Shown: piece by piece, positions 17,925 to 26,830 of the stretch
How positions within the stretch are numbered: the stretch's first letter is position 1
Layout of the letters: every line of letters begins with the position of its first letter
NCBI RefSeq assembly: GCF_039542035.1
Contig: NZ_BAABHJ010000019.1
Span: 70,950-134,949 of the forward strand
Direction of reading: 5' to 3'
Length of the DNA: 64,000 nt
DNA from: Actinoallomurus liliacearum
Lineage (GTDB): Bacteria > Actinomycetota > Actinomycetes > Streptosporangiales > Streptosporangiaceae
Position numbers and translations under genes: made by a program
The notes under the pieces: model-generated
What the model was told of the DNA's origin: nothing
The model's database searches: none
What the model saw: the letters and a program-made list of their open reading frames with translations, nothing else

Positions 17925-18290
17925 ATGAGACTGCACGGCACCGCCTGCCGAGTGACGATCTTCATCGGCGAGACCGACCAGTACCACCACAAGCCGCTCT
18001 ACACCGAGATCGTGCACCGGGCCCACCAGCGCGGACTGGCCGGCGCCAGCGTCTTCCGCGGCATCGAGGGCTTCGGTGCCTCATCCCATATCCACACCAG
18101 CCGGATCCTGTCGCTCAGTGACGACCTGCCGCTGGCCATCGTGATCGTCGACGCCGAAGACAAGATCGTCGAGTTCCTTCTCGAACTCGACGAACTCGTC
18201 GACGAGGGCCTGGTCATCCTCGATCCGGTGGAGGTCTACCGCTACGTCGGCCGCGACCAGAAGCGCGACGAGAAGAAGGCGAAGCGGTGA
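17925..18290 (+). CDS. DUF190 (PII-like) protein
   Basis: This 121-residue DUF190 protein shows the family core RVTIFIGETDQYHHKPLYTEIVHRA and GASVFRGIEGFGASS. The fold is PII-like and members often accompany CrcB fluoride channels, but no crcB gene is present in the window. Start ATG 17925 has a GGGAGTGAG sequence upstream. The highly charged C-terminus (KRDEKKAKR) is typical. Confidence 0.85.
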   Translation: MRLHGTACRVTIFIGETDQYHHKPLYTEIVHRAHQRGLAGASVFRGIEGFGASSHIHTSRILSLSDDLPLAIVIVDAEDKIVEFLLELDELVDEGLVILDPVEVYRYVGRDQKRDEKKAKR

Positions 18291-18335
18291 CGGTCCCGCC
18301 GGTGCCGGTTGGCGGCTCGGGCCGTCCGGTCCGCG

Positions 18336-18533
18336 TCATTTGCTGGGCTGGGGCGTCTTGCAGGAGATCTTCGGGTTGACGCCGGTGTAGTTGAGGGGTC
18401 CGGCGATGATCGTGACGAGGAGCGTGCCCGCCTGCGAGCAGTTCTTCGGGCCACTGCTGTAGTAGTGACGTTGCCCGGCGGCGATGGCGCCGATGATGAG
18501 CCACAAGAGGACGATGACCGAGGTCAGTCTCAT
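18336..18533 (-). CDS. Small conserved actinobacterial membrane/secreted protein, 65 aa
   Basis: The 65 residues begin with one hydrophobic helix (SVIVLLWLIIGAIAAGQR) and continue with a conserved-looking exported part containing two Cys (NCSQAGTLLVTIIAGPLNY, GVNPKISC) and a PQPSK end. I recognise this as a widespread small actinobacterial family without known function. ATG 18533 is chosen because the helix then starts at residue 4; longer upstream frames add unsupported sequence. Confidence 0.65.
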   Translation of the reverse strand: MRLTSVIVLLWLIIGAIAAGQRHYYSSGPKNCSQAGTLLVTIIAGPLNYTGVNPKISCKTPQPSK

Positions 18534-18693
18534 CGTTACTCCAACGACCGTGCCGGCCGGCGGTCGGCGCCGCTGGAGCGACGGAGCCGACCCCATGCCG
18601 ACGGATGGGGGGACGGACGCCGGGCTTGTACCCAGATCGCGGTCGAATAGGCCCGTACACCTGAGACCTGGGTACCCCGAAGGTAAAGCGCAG

Positions 18694-18731
18694 GTCAAGT
18701 CTTGACTTTGTCGTCTATGGACAAATAGAAC
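18694..18731 (+). promoter_or_regulatory. Promoter with two adjacent palindromes upstream of the M14 peptidases
   Basis: GTCAAG-T-CTTGAC at 18694-18706 is a perfect dyad. TTTGTC (18707-18712) and GACAAA (18720-18725) form a second one right beside it. TTGACT at 18702-18707 can serve as a -35 element with TAGAAC at 18726 as a weak -10. The stretch is much AT-richer than its surroundings. A repressor or activator site controlling the two peptidases about 85 bp downstream is inferred. Confidence 0.45.
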
Positions 18732-18812
18732 CCGATCATGCCTTTTGCGTGATTTCAGGGGGGCGTCCGGCTTGTGTCTTGACGCGTCACGCGCCGAGTG
18801 AAGGGACCTCTC

Positions 18813-21251
18813 ATGTCGGGTTCTCGCAGGCCGGGGAGGGTGGGACGGCGAGCGGCGTGGCTCGCCGTGTCCGCCGCCCTCGCTTTGAGTCCGCTACCGG
18901 TGCTGGCCCAGAGCACCCCGAACGGCGACGTCGCCGCCGAACGCCGGTCCAGCAACGAGCAGAACGGCGTCGCGCTGATGCGCATCGTCGTCCCCGACCA
19001 GGCCGGCGTCGACCGGCTGAACGACCTCGGTATCGACCTCGCCGAATACAGCAAGCCGGTGGACGGCGGCATCGAGGTGCACGCCGTCCTGAGCCCCGAG
19101 GAGACCCGGGACCTGAGAGGCAAGGGCTTCGATGTCCGCGACGCCATCTCCGACCAGGCCGACGTGGCGAAGCTGCGGCAGGAGCGCGCGAAGACGCTAC
19201 GAACGCTCGCGGACGAGGCGCGGAGCGGCGACACGCTGACCCCGCTCCGGGCCGAGTGGTTCACCAGCCTCGACGGGCAGCGCTTCCTGTCGGTCGAGGT
19301 GAAGACGAGCGATCCCGCGGCGACGAACATCCTCACGGCCTCGTGGAACGGCGGCGCGGGCACCCCGCCGGGTTCCGGTGGCACCGCGACGATGTCCCGG
19401 TTCACCGATGCGGGGCAGTACATGTACCACCGGTTCAATACGCCGCTGGCCATCGACGTCACGCCGACCGAGGTGACGGTCACGAGCACCAGCGGAGGCT
19501 CGGTCACCGTCCCGGTGAAGAAGTGGCTGGGCGAACCGCGCAAGGCGCCGAGCCCGCACTATGTCAGCGACTTCGTCGACCATTACATGGACCCGACCGA
19601 GGTCTACCAGCGGATCGACGCGCTCGCCAAGGAGTTCCCCGGGCAAGCGGCGATCGTCAAGCTGCCGTACAAGACGAACGGATACCGACGGCACGCCCAG
19701 GCGCAGTTCGGTTCCGCCGCGGCGAGCACCTTCTACGTGACGTCGCAGGCGTACGGCTCCGAGGGCGGCAACGACGTCACGGTCACGCTGGCCAAGCCGG
19801 ATCAGGCGTCCGCTCCGCTGACGGTGTCGCTCGACCAGGACAACGTCACCGTCGATCTGGCGACGAACGCCGAAGGCGTGGTCACCAGCACGGCGAAGCA
19901 GGTCGTTGACGCGCTGAACACCGAAGCCGGGAAACTGCTGAGCGCGAGCACCTACCGCGGCAACGCGGGCGACGGGGTGGTGGCCGAGGCCGCCACGACG
20001 CGGCTCACCGACAACCTGCACGCGCCGGCGAGTGTGTCACGTGATCCGTTCCAGATGCGGGCGCTGCGCATCGGCAAGACGCGCGACGGGTCGAAACCGG
20101 GGGTCTTCCTCTACTGCCAGGAACACGCCCGCGAGTGGGTGACCCCGCTGACGTGCGTCGAGACCGCCGAGCGGCTCCTGCGCAACTACCGGCACGACCC
20201 GAACACCCGCAAGCTCGTCGACGACCTCGACATCTTCGTCCTGCCGTCCGTGAACCCCGACGGGGCGCACTACAGCTTGTACGACTTCAACATGCAGCGC
20301 CGGAACATGACCGACCACTGCGGTCCCACCGAGTCCGATCCGGCGTACCGCAACTCCTGGGGCGTCGACCTCAACCGGAATTTCTCGGTCGGTTCCGTCT
20401 ACGACGGCTACAGCGGCGCGTCGACGTCCTGCCGCAGCGACACGTACGCCGGCCCGGCCGAGCTCTCGGAGCCGGAGTCGAGGAACGAGGTGTGGCTGAC
20501 GCACCAATTCCCGAACATCAAGTTCGCGATGAACACCCACTCCTACGGCGGCTACTTCATGTGGCCTCCCGGGGCGTACAAGGTGCCCGGCCGCGAACTG
20601 CTGCCCCGGGCCGATCTCGGCACCGAGACCTTCTTCTGGTCGGCCTCCGACCACATCCTGTCCACGGTGCAGAACTGGCGCGGCACCGCCATCTGGCCGG
20701 GGCGAACGGGTCCGGTGCCCGACGTTCTCTACTCGGCGGCGGGCAACAGCGCGGATGAGCACTGGTACAACCGGGGCATCATCGGCTGGGACTTCGAGGT
20801 CGGCGCCGATGTCTGGAATCCGGCGACCAAGCAGTTCAACGCGGTCGGCTTCCAGCCTCCGTTCGCCGAAGGGCACGAGGAGGCGATGGAGTTCGCCAAC
20901 GGGCAGATCGGGATCCTCGAGGTCGCGCGAGCGTACGCGTCGGACAAGGTGCCGCCGAAGTCGAAGCTCGTCATCACCGGCCGGGACACCGGCGCCACGA
21001 AGTTCACGTTCACGATCGACGAGCCGGCGACGATCTACTACACCCTCGACGGCAGCCGCCCGACCCTGAACTCCCCGAAGCTCAAGGCGGCGGGGATGCG
21101 CGAGGGGCCGGAACAGCTCACGGTCGACAAGACCACCGAGGTCAAGTGGTTCTCCGTCGACATCGCGGGCAACGTCGAGAAGAACTACAAGCCCGCCGGC
21201 AAGGGCGACGGCTACCGCCGTCAGACCGTGACCGTCGGGGGCGGGCGATGA
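18813..21251 (+). CDS. Secreted M14 zinc carboxypeptidase
   Basis: This 812-residue exported protein has a signal peptide at about 1-37 (AAWLAVSAALALSPLPVLAQS). The M14 catalytic domain shows zinc ligands His438 and Glu441 (EHAREW), NPDGAHYS, DLNRNFS, zinc ligand His576 (MNTHSYGGYF) and the likely general base Glu662 (GWDFEVGADVW). The C-terminus resembles a chitobiase-type beta-sandwich (YYTLDGSRPT). A long N-terminal region includes a pro-domain. The start ATG 18813 follows AAGGGA. It overlaps the next M14 gene by 4 bp, so both peptidases are co-produced, presumably for extracellular peptide scavenging. Confidence 0.92.
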   Translation: MSGSRRPGRVGRRAAWLAVSAALALSPLPVLAQSTPNGDVAAERRSSNEQNGVALMRIVVPDQAGVDRLNDLGIDLAEYSKPVDGGIEVHAVLSPEETRDLRGKGFDVRDAISDQADVAKLRQERAKTLRTLADEARSGDTLTPLRAEWFTSLDGQRFLSVEVKTSDPAATNILTASWNGGAGTPPGSGGTATMSRFTDAGQYMYHRFNTPLAIDVTPTEVTVTSTSGGSVTVPVKKWLGEPRKAPSPHYVSDFVDHYMDPTEVYQRIDALAKEFPGQAAIVKLPYKTNGYRRHAQAQFGSAAASTFYVTSQAYGSEGGNDVTVTLAKPDQASAPLTVSLDQDNVTVDLATNAEGVVTSTAKQVVDALNTEAGKLLSASTYRGNAGDGVVAEAATTRLTDNLHAPASVSRDPFQMRALRIGKTRDGSKPGVFLYCQEHAREWVTPLTCVETAERLLRNYRHDPNTRKLVDDLDIFVLPSVNPDGAHYSLYDFNMQRRNMTDHCGPTESDPAYRNSWGVDLNRNFSVGSVYDGYSGASTSCRSDTYAGPAELSEPESRNEVWLTHQFPNIKFAMNTHSYGGYFMWPPGAYKVPGRELLPRADLGTETFFWSASDHILSTVQNWRGTAIWPGRTGPVPDVLYSAAGNSADEHWYNRGIIGWDFEVGADVWNPATKQFNAVGFQPPFAEGHEEAMEFANGQIGILEVARAYASDKVPPKSKLVITGRDTGATKFTFTIDEPATIYYTLDGSRPTLNSPKLKAAGMREGPEQLTVDKTTEVKWFSVDIAGNVEKNYKPAGKGDGYRRQTVTVGGGR

Positions 21252-24049
21252 GCCGGAAGGCGGTGGCCATCGCCGCCCTGACGATCACCTGCGCGGCGCT
21301 GACGAACGGGGTGGGCGCGAACGCGAACGCCGCCCCCACCGCCCCCGGGCGATGCGGCAGCGACCCCAACGCTCATCTCTCCTCGGTGCCCAGTCCCGAG
21401 AAGTTCTTCGGCTTCCCCCTCGGCAAGGGCCAGCAGCGCGTGGTCACGACGGAGGAGATCCAGAAGTACGTCGCGGCCGTCGGGAAGGCCTCGGACCGCG
21501 TGGTCACCGGCACGATGGCGCACAGCGTCTCCGGACAGCCGTTGCCGTACGCGATCGTGTCGAACGAGCGGCACGTCGCTCCCGAACAGCTCAACAAGAT
21601 CGCGGAGCGGATCCGGGAACTACGGGACCCCCGGAGCCTGAAATCCGGCAAGGCGGCTCGTATCGCCGAGGACACCCCGGCCATCGTGTGGGTGGCGGGG
21701 AACGTGCACGGCGGTGAGAAGAGCGGCGGCGACGCCGCTCTCCGGACGCTGTACGAACTGGCCGCCGGGCTCTCGTGTGACGTCGCGAAGCGCAACGAGG
21801 AACTCGTCACGGTCATCGTCCCGACGCAGAACCCCGATGGCCGCGACGCGGGCCGCCGGCAGAACGACTACGGCTTCGACCTGAACCGCGACTGGTTCGC
21901 GCGTACGCAGCCGGAGACCGACGGCAAGGTCGCGCTGCTGCGGGACTACCCGCCGCAGATCTTCGTCGACGCGCACGAGATGGGGGGTTCGCAGTACTTC
22001 TTCCCGCCGAACGCCGACCCGATCCACCATGAGATCGCGAGCGAGCCGGTCGACTGGATCAACCGCATCGGCAAGGCGAACGCCGCCGGCTTCGGCTACA
22101 ACGGCGCCTGCGGTGGCTCCGTCACCACGGAGTGCTACTTCAATTATCAGTCCTACGACCTGTTCTACATGGGTTACGGCGACACGGTGCCCACCACCGG
22201 CTTCGGCGCCGCCGGCATGACGTTCGAGAAGGGCAGCGCCTCCGCGGTCGAGGACCGGGTCCAGCAGCAGATCAACACCCAGTGGGCCACGACCGGCTGG
22301 GCCGCCGACAACAAGCGCGAGATCCTGCGCGGCTACTACAAAGTCTGGCAGGACGCGCTGGCCGAGGGCAGGAGCGGCGCGCTCGAGCCGAACCAAGTCG
22401 TGCAGCCGACCAACCAGGTCGAGTACCCGGTACCCGACATCAAGGTCCGGTCCTACTTCCTGCTCCCCGACCGCCAGCTCGGCGACGTGCGCCGGCTGGT
22501 CGAGCGCCTGCGCGGCATGGACGTCGAGGTCTACCGGCTCAAGGAAGCGGCCACGGTGCCGGACGCGCACGTCTTCGGCGGCCGCCGCGCCAAGAACCTC
22601 AAGGTTCCGGCGGGGACGTACTGGATCCCCATGGCACAGCCGCAGAAGCACTGGATCCAGGCCCTGCTCGGGGAGGATCCCTACGTACCGTTCCCCTACT
22701 TCTACGACGTCTCGTCCTGGAGCAACCCGCTGCTCTCGGGCATCCAGACGGTCTACACCGGGGACGACCTCGCGCCGGAGGCCGACCGGGTGCGGCGGAT
22801 CGACGGCGGCGTCGGTTCCGCGGCGCCCGCCCGCGGGTCGTACGGCTACCCGCTGGACTCCGCGGCCGCGGCCGAGCTGACGTTCAAGCTGCTCGGCCGT
22901 GGTGTCGCGCTCACCCGGGATCTCCGGACCGGAGTGGTGAGCCTGCCGGCGAACGCGCTGCCGCCGGACGCGCTGGACGGGCTCGCCCGGCCGCTCGGCG
23001 TGACCGTCACCGGCAGCAGGGCGGCCGCCTCGGGCGTCGCGCTCCGCAGACCGGACGTCGGCCTCTTCGCCGGCACCGGCGTCTCGACGACCTCCGGGTC
23101 GTACGGTGAGGCGCGCTACGTCCTCGGCTCGCGCTGGGGTCTCGGCCTCACCCCGGTCACCACCGCCGACATCAACGGCAACACCCCGGCGTTCACCCAG
23201 CGCACCGCGCTGCTCGTCCCCGACGGGAGCAGCGCGAACGGCGGCCTCACCGCGCAGGGCCTGGCCAACCTGAAGGCCTGGGTCGAGAAGGGCGGCAGCT
23301 ACCTGGGTGTGCGCAACGAGGGCACCCGTGTCGCGCGGGCGGCCGGGCTCACCTCGACGACCGAGAAGACACCGCCGAAGGACTACACGGTCATCGGCTC
23401 GCACTTCCGAGTCGACGTGGACGCGACCAGCCCGGTGGCCCTCGGCCGGCCGCGGGAGGACTTCGCGTTCAACAACTCGGACCCGATCCTCACCCCGACC
23501 CGGACCGGCACCAACGTGCTCGGCTACCCGGCCGGCGACACGTTCTGGTCGAACGGCTACACGGTGCACGGCGACGCCCTGAAGGGCACGGCGGCGCTGG
23601 TCGACGAGCCGGTGGGCGGCGGCAACGCGGTGCTGTTCGCGTTCGACCCGATGTTCCGCGCCTACAACGACAGCGGCACTCACCTGCTGGCCAACGCGCT
23701 GCTCGCGGGCGCGCCGGTCAGGACGGCGACGGCCGCGCCGCGGCGGACCGCGACCGCGGGCGCCGACGCGAACGCCCTGCGCGCCGCGGCGGCGAAGGCT
23801 CCCGTACGGGAGAACCTCGGCGGCGACTGGCGGCCCATCACCATCCAGGTGAGCCGGGCCGACCTGGCGCGGACCGAGGCCGTCGTCGCCCGCTACACCG
23901 GTACGGCGAAGGCGGAGACCACCGGCGACACCGGATACGTCACCATCCCCAACCCGAAGGGGCTGTCCGCGGACGAGCACCCGTTCCTCCGCGACCTGGT
24001 CCGCGACCTGCACGACGCGGGCATCTCGCCGCGCTCGGTCGTGGCGTGA
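21248..24049 (+). CDS. Secreted M14-family metallopeptidase, long form
   Basis: This 933-residue exported protein has a signal peptide at 1-28 (ITCAALTNGVGANANAA). The M14 domain carries HGGE (His154, Glu157), TQNPDGRDAG, DLNRDWF and DAHEMGG (His243). The remaining ~600 residues hold a ThuA/GATase-like region (LLVPDGSSANGGLTAQGLANLKAW) and a C-terminal domain, as in actinobacterial zinc carboxypeptidases of ~900-1,000 residues. It is coupled by ATGA to the preceding M14 gene. Confidence 0.9.
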   Translation: MSRKAVAIAALTITCAALTNGVGANANAAPTAPGRCGSDPNAHLSSVPSPEKFFGFPLGKGQQRVVTTEEIQKYVAAVGKASDRVVTGTMAHSVSGQPLPYAIVSNERHVAPEQLNKIAERIRELRDPRSLKSGKAARIAEDTPAIVWVAGNVHGGEKSGGDAALRTLYELAAGLSCDVAKRNEELVTVIVPTQNPDGRDAGRRQNDYGFDLNRDWFARTQPETDGKVALLRDYPPQIFVDAHEMGGSQYFFPPNADPIHHEIASEPVDWINRIGKANAAGFGYNGACGGSVTTECYFNYQSYDLFYMGYGDTVPTTGFGAAGMTFEKGSASAVEDRVQQQINTQWATTGWAADNKREILRGYYKVWQDALAEGRSGALEPNQVVQPTNQVEYPVPDIKVRSYFLLPDRQLGDVRRLVERLRGMDVEVYRLKEAATVPDAHVFGGRRAKNLKVPAGTYWIPMAQPQKHWIQALLGEDPYVPFPYFYDVSSWSNPLLSGIQTVYTGDDLAPEADRVRRIDGGVGSAAPARGSYGYPLDSAAAAELTFKLLGRGVALTRDLRTGVVSLPANALPPDALDGLARPLGVTVTGSRAAASGVALRRPDVGLFAGTGVSTTSGSYGEARYVLGSRWGLGLTPVTTADINGNTPAFTQRTALLVPDGSSANGGLTAQGLANLKAWVEKGGSYLGVRNEGTRVARAAGLTSTTEKTPPKDYTVIGSHFRVDVDATSPVALGRPREDFAFNNSDPILTPTRTGTNVLGYPAGDTFWSNGYTVHGDALKGTAALVDEPVGGGNAVLFAFDPMFRAYNDSGTHLLANALLAGAPVRTATAAPRRTATAGADANALRAAAAKAPVRENLGGDWRPITIQVSRADLARTEAVVARYTGTAKAETTGDTGYVTIPNPKGLSADEHPFLRDLVRDLHDAGISPRSVVA

Positions 24050-24139
24050 TCCATGCACCGGCCGGGCCGACACGTCCTCGTCCTTCGGCCCGGGCGGTAC
24101 CGGAAGGACTGATCAGGGCGGCGCGGGTGCGCTGAGAGG

Positions 24140-24170
24140 GCCCGGCAGGCGGTGTCATCGCCTGCCGGGC
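24140..24170. terminator. Convergent terminator, 12-bp perfect stem
   Basis: GCCCGGCAGGCG at 24140-24151 pairs perfectly with 24159-24170 across a 7-nt loop. It lies directly against the stop of the minus-strand methyltransferase and downstream of the plus-strand peptidases, so it can end both transcripts and marks the left side of the biosynthetic cluster. Confidence 0.75.
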
Positions 24171-25187
24171 TCAGCCGGTCGCGGGCTTCCGGCAGACGAC
24201 CAGCGTCTCGTTGGCGTCGAGCCGCTGGTCGTCCACCGTCGCGAAACCGACGGACGTGGCCAGTTCCCGCAGCTCGCCGACGGTGTACTCGCCGCCCTCC
24301 TCGGTGACCAGCGCCATGATGAGGCTGGCGACGAGGTTGTCCACGTCGGCGAACGCCTCGTCGAGCATCCGGTCGTAGACCAGGAGCACGCCGCCCGGCT
24401 CGAGCGCCCGGAACGCCGCGCGGAGCAGATGGGCCCGCTGCTCCCACGACCAGTTGTGCAGGACGTGGCCGAAGACCATCAGGTCGGTGCGGGGCAGCGG
24501 ATCGCGGAAGAAGTCGCCGGCGTGGAAGGACACCTTTCCCGTCAGGCCCAGCTCCGCCATGTGCTCGCTGAACACCGGTTCGAGCTGCGGCAGGTCGAAC
24601 ACGTGCCCGGCGAGGGCGGGCCACGCGGCGACGATCCGGCCCACGAGGCCGCCGCGGCAACCGCCGACGTCGACCACCGAACGGTGGGCGGACCAGTCGA
24701 CGGCCTCCAGCAGCGGGGAGACGACCGTTCCGAGCGAGCCCTCCATCATCCGGGCGTACCGCCGGACCTCGGCCGGGTCGTCGAGCATCGCGGTGAAGTC
24801 GCCCGGGCTCGACCGCGGCCGGCCACTGCGCAGCGTGTCGGTCAGCCCGTCCCACAGGGCGTACAGGTTCGCCTTGGCTCCGAGCAGCGTGGAGCCGACG
24901 TAGCCGTCCAGGCCGGCGACCAGGTGGCGGTCCGCGTCGGCCGAGTTCCGGAACCGGCCCTCGTCCTCCCGCAGGACGCCGAGGGCGACGAGCAGCCGCA
25001 GGAGGTCACGCAGTCCCCGGCCGTGCAGGCCGAGGCGTACGCGGATCTCCTCCGCCGTGGCCGGATCGTCGTGCAGCGCGGTGAACAGACCGAGTTCCAC
25101 CGCGGTGAGCAGAGCCTGGGCTTCGCAGAACGCGTGGCCCAGGCGGAGCACGTCTCGCTCAGATCCGGCAATGGCCGTACCCGCCAT
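24171..25187 (-). CDS. SAM-dependent O-methyltransferase (dimerisation-domain type)
   Basis: This 338-residue natural-product O-methyltransferase has an N-terminal winged-helix dimerisation domain (LLTAVELGLFTALHDD; GLHGRGLRDLLRLLVALG) and a Rossmann SAM domain with motif I VVDVGGCRGGLVGRI, motif II HVFDLPQ, GDFFRDPLP and GHVLHNWSWEQR near the catalytic His. It acts on a phenolic hydroxyl of the polyketide, by inference. It is a close paralogue of the gene at 55355-56371 (same length and landmarks). It is divergent from the ferredoxin gene; a conserved promoter element lies 23-56 bp upstream. Confidence 0.88.
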   Translation of the reverse strand: MAGTAIAGSERDVLRLGHAFCEAQALLTAVELGLFTALHDDPATAEEIRVRLGLHGRGLRDLLRLLVALGVLREDEGRFRNSADADRHLVAGLDGYVGSTLLGAKANLYALWDGLTDTLRSGRPRSSPGDFTAMLDDPAEVRRYARMMEGSLGTVVSPLLEAVDWSAHRSVVDVGGCRGGLVGRIVAAWPALAGHVFDLPQLEPVFSEHMAELGLTGKVSFHAGDFFRDPLPRTDLMVFGHVLHNWSWEQRAHLLRAAFRALEPGGVLLVYDRMLDEAFADVDNLVASLIMALVTEEGGEYTVGELRELATSVGFATVDDQRLDANETLVVCRKPATG

Positions 25188-25209
25188 CGGTATCCCCCTT
25201 CGCCGATGC

Positions 25210-25243
25210 GATCGTGCCGTCGCCGCATGGAGGATCACTCGAG
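25210..25243. promoter_or_regulatory. Conserved promoter element, copy 1 (GATCGTGCC-N14-GATCACTCGAG)
   Basis: GATCGTGCC at 25210-25218 and GATCACTCGAG at 25233-25243 recur with identical 14-nt spacing at 39060-39093. Here the element lies in the 189-bp divergent region between an O-methyltransferase and the ferredoxin gene. TGGAGGA and TCGAGTT inside it are also 11 bp apart, as in SARP sites. A shared cluster regulator is inferred. Confidence 0.5.
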
Positions 25244-25376
25244 TTGCGCGCGGGCGGCGCGGGCCGCGCAGTCGAGTCAGGCGCGAACATCCGGCCGCAT
25301 ACTCCTGCTGACATGTTCCCGGCGACGTGAGACGGCCATCGGGGCACGCACCCGGGCGGCCGTCGGAACGGTGGCG

Positions 25377-25568
25377 ATGATGCGCGTGAGCGCGGACAAG
25401 GAAACGTGCGCGGTGAGCAGCCTGTGCGTCTACCGCGTGCCCGAGGTCTTCGACCAGGACGACGACGGGGCCGTGGAGATCCTCGACACGGAACCCCCGT
25501 CGTCGCTGCACGAGGCCGTCCGGAGCGCGGCCCGCAGCTGCCCGACGCAGTCCATCCGCGTCGAGTAG
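25377..25568 (+). CDS. Small 3Fe-4S-type ferredoxin (P450 partner)
   Basis: This 63-residue ferredoxin has CAVSSLC and a later CPTQSI, giving the three-cysteine pattern of the [3Fe-4S] ferredoxins that serve actinobacterial P450s, with the usual acidic middle (EVFDQDDDGAVEI). Two ATGs at 25377 and 25380 are possible. It is the only ferredoxin in the window and probably supplies electrons to one or more of the three cluster P450s; a reductase must come from elsewhere. It is convergent with the next methyltransferase, with 15 bp between the stops. Confidence 0.85.
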   Translation: MMRVSADKETCAVSSLCVYRVPEVFDQDDDGAVEILDTEPPSSLHEAVRSAARSCPTQSIRVE

Positions 25569-25583
25569 GCGGGCCGCGGATCG

Positions 25584-26645
25584 TCAGACGGGCCGGTATT
25601 CGAGGAGCGCGATGTTGCCCGGAACCGGCTCGTTGGCGATCGCGAAGCCGGCCGCGCCGGCGATGCGGTTCCACTCGTCGAGGCCGCGTTCCCGGCCGCC
25701 CAGCACCGCGAGGGCCTCCACATCGATCAGCTTGCCGATGTCCCACTCGCCGGGGCCGCGCAGCAACTGGTCGACGATGAGCAGCCGGGCGTCGCGGTCG
25801 TCGCCGATGGCCTCCCGGATCCGGCGCAGGATGAGCTCCGCCTTGTCGTCGTCCCAGTTGTGCAGGGTGTGCTTGATGAAGTAGGCGTCGCAACCGCCGG
25901 GGACCTCGACGAAGAAGTCGGTCGGCACGATCGTCACCCGGCCCGCCACGTCCTCGTCCTCGAACGTCGCCTTCGCGTCGGCGACCGTCTGCGGCTGGTC
26001 GGCGAGCACCCCGGTGCAGTGCGGGTGCCGGCGCAGGATCTCGGCCAGGAACTGTCCTCGTCCCCCGCCCACGTCCGCGATGCGGCCGAAGCGGCCGAAG
26101 TCGAACCGCTCGAAGATGACGTCCGTGGCCGGGTACTGGTTCTGCTGCATCGCCCGGTCCAGCACGGCCCCGCCGGCCGGATTCGCCTTGGTGTACTCGT
26201 AGAAGGACATGCCGAACGCCTCCTCGAAGGACGGCCGGCCGGTCCGCAGACTGTGCGCGACGTTCTCGTACGGCCGCCACAGCATCGGGTCGGAGGCGAA
26301 CAGGAACATATCGCGGATGCCGTCCGGCGCGCCGGAGACCAGGCCCGTGGAGGCCGTCGTCAGGGCGAACCGGCCGTCGGCCCCCTCCGTCAGGATCCCC
26401 GCCGCCGCCACGGCCCGCAGCAGCCGGTACAGCGTGTCGGCTCTCGTCCCGGTCTCCGCGCCGATCTCCGCGGCCGTCCGCGGTCCGCGGGCGAGCACGT
26501 CCGGCACCTTCGCCTCGACGAGCGCGCGGAGAGCCCCGAGGGTCCACTTGGCCGCGAACAGGGCGAGCACCTGTTTCTCGGGAGGAAGGTCCACCTCGAA
26601 GTGACCCACCTTGTTCGGTGTCTCGGGCACGCCGGCCTCCTTCAT
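25584..26645 (-). CDS. SAM-dependent O-methyltransferase
   Basis: This 353-residue enzyme has an N-terminal dimerisation domain (LGALRALVEAKVPDVLA; TLYRLLRAVAAAGIL) and a SAM-binding core with IADVGGGRGQFLAEILRRHP, TDFFVEVP and IKHTLHNWDDDKAELILRR, the His-bearing O-methyltransferase signature. ATG 26645 follows GAGGTGGGAG; an upstream in-frame start would remove the divergent promoter. It is divergent from the amidotransferase gene and the 185-bp space between them holds SARP-type repeats. The polyketide position methylated is unknown. Confidence 0.88.
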   Translation of the reverse strand: MKEAGVPETPNKVGHFEVDLPPEKQVLALFAAKWTLGALRALVEAKVPDVLARGPRTAAEIGAETGTRADTLYRLLRAVAAAGILTEGADGRFALTTASTGLVSGAPDGIRDMFLFASDPMLWRPYENVAHSLRTGRPSFEEAFGMSFYEYTKANPAGGAVLDRAMQQNQYPATDVIFERFDFGRFGRIADVGGGRGQFLAEILRRHPHCTGVLADQPQTVADAKATFEDEDVAGRVTIVPTDFFVEVPGGCDAYFIKHTLHNWDDDKAELILRRIREAIGDDRDARLLIVDQLLRGPGEWDIGKLIDVEALAVLGGRERGLDEWNRIAGAAGFAIANEPVPGNIALLEYRPV

Positions 26646-26701
26646 CGGCTCCCACCTCTCGTTCAGCCGGACAAGCGTCCCCGCCACGGCTCGCACCTGG
26701 A

Positions 26702-26769
26702 TCGGGGGGCGGTCGAGGGACGTCCGCCGGCGGCGCGAACCCGGTTCCGGCTGGACCGGTCGTCGAACC
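26702..26769 (+). promoter_or_regulatory. Two SARP-type heptamer pairs upstream of the amidotransferase gene
   Basis: TCGGGGG (26702) and TCGAGGG (26713), then TGGACCG (26752) and TCGAACC (26763), are each exactly 11 bp apart start to start; the two pairs are 50 bp apart. SARP activators bind TCGAGCG-like heptamers with this spacing. The ATG of the downstream gene is at 26831. Individual matches are 5 of 7, so the evidence rests on spacing and recurrence. Confidence 0.42.
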
Positions 26770-26830
26770 CGCCTGGATGCGCGCGCCGCATCATGCTGCA
26801 AGCTCCGCCAATCGACTGAAGGAGACGCGG

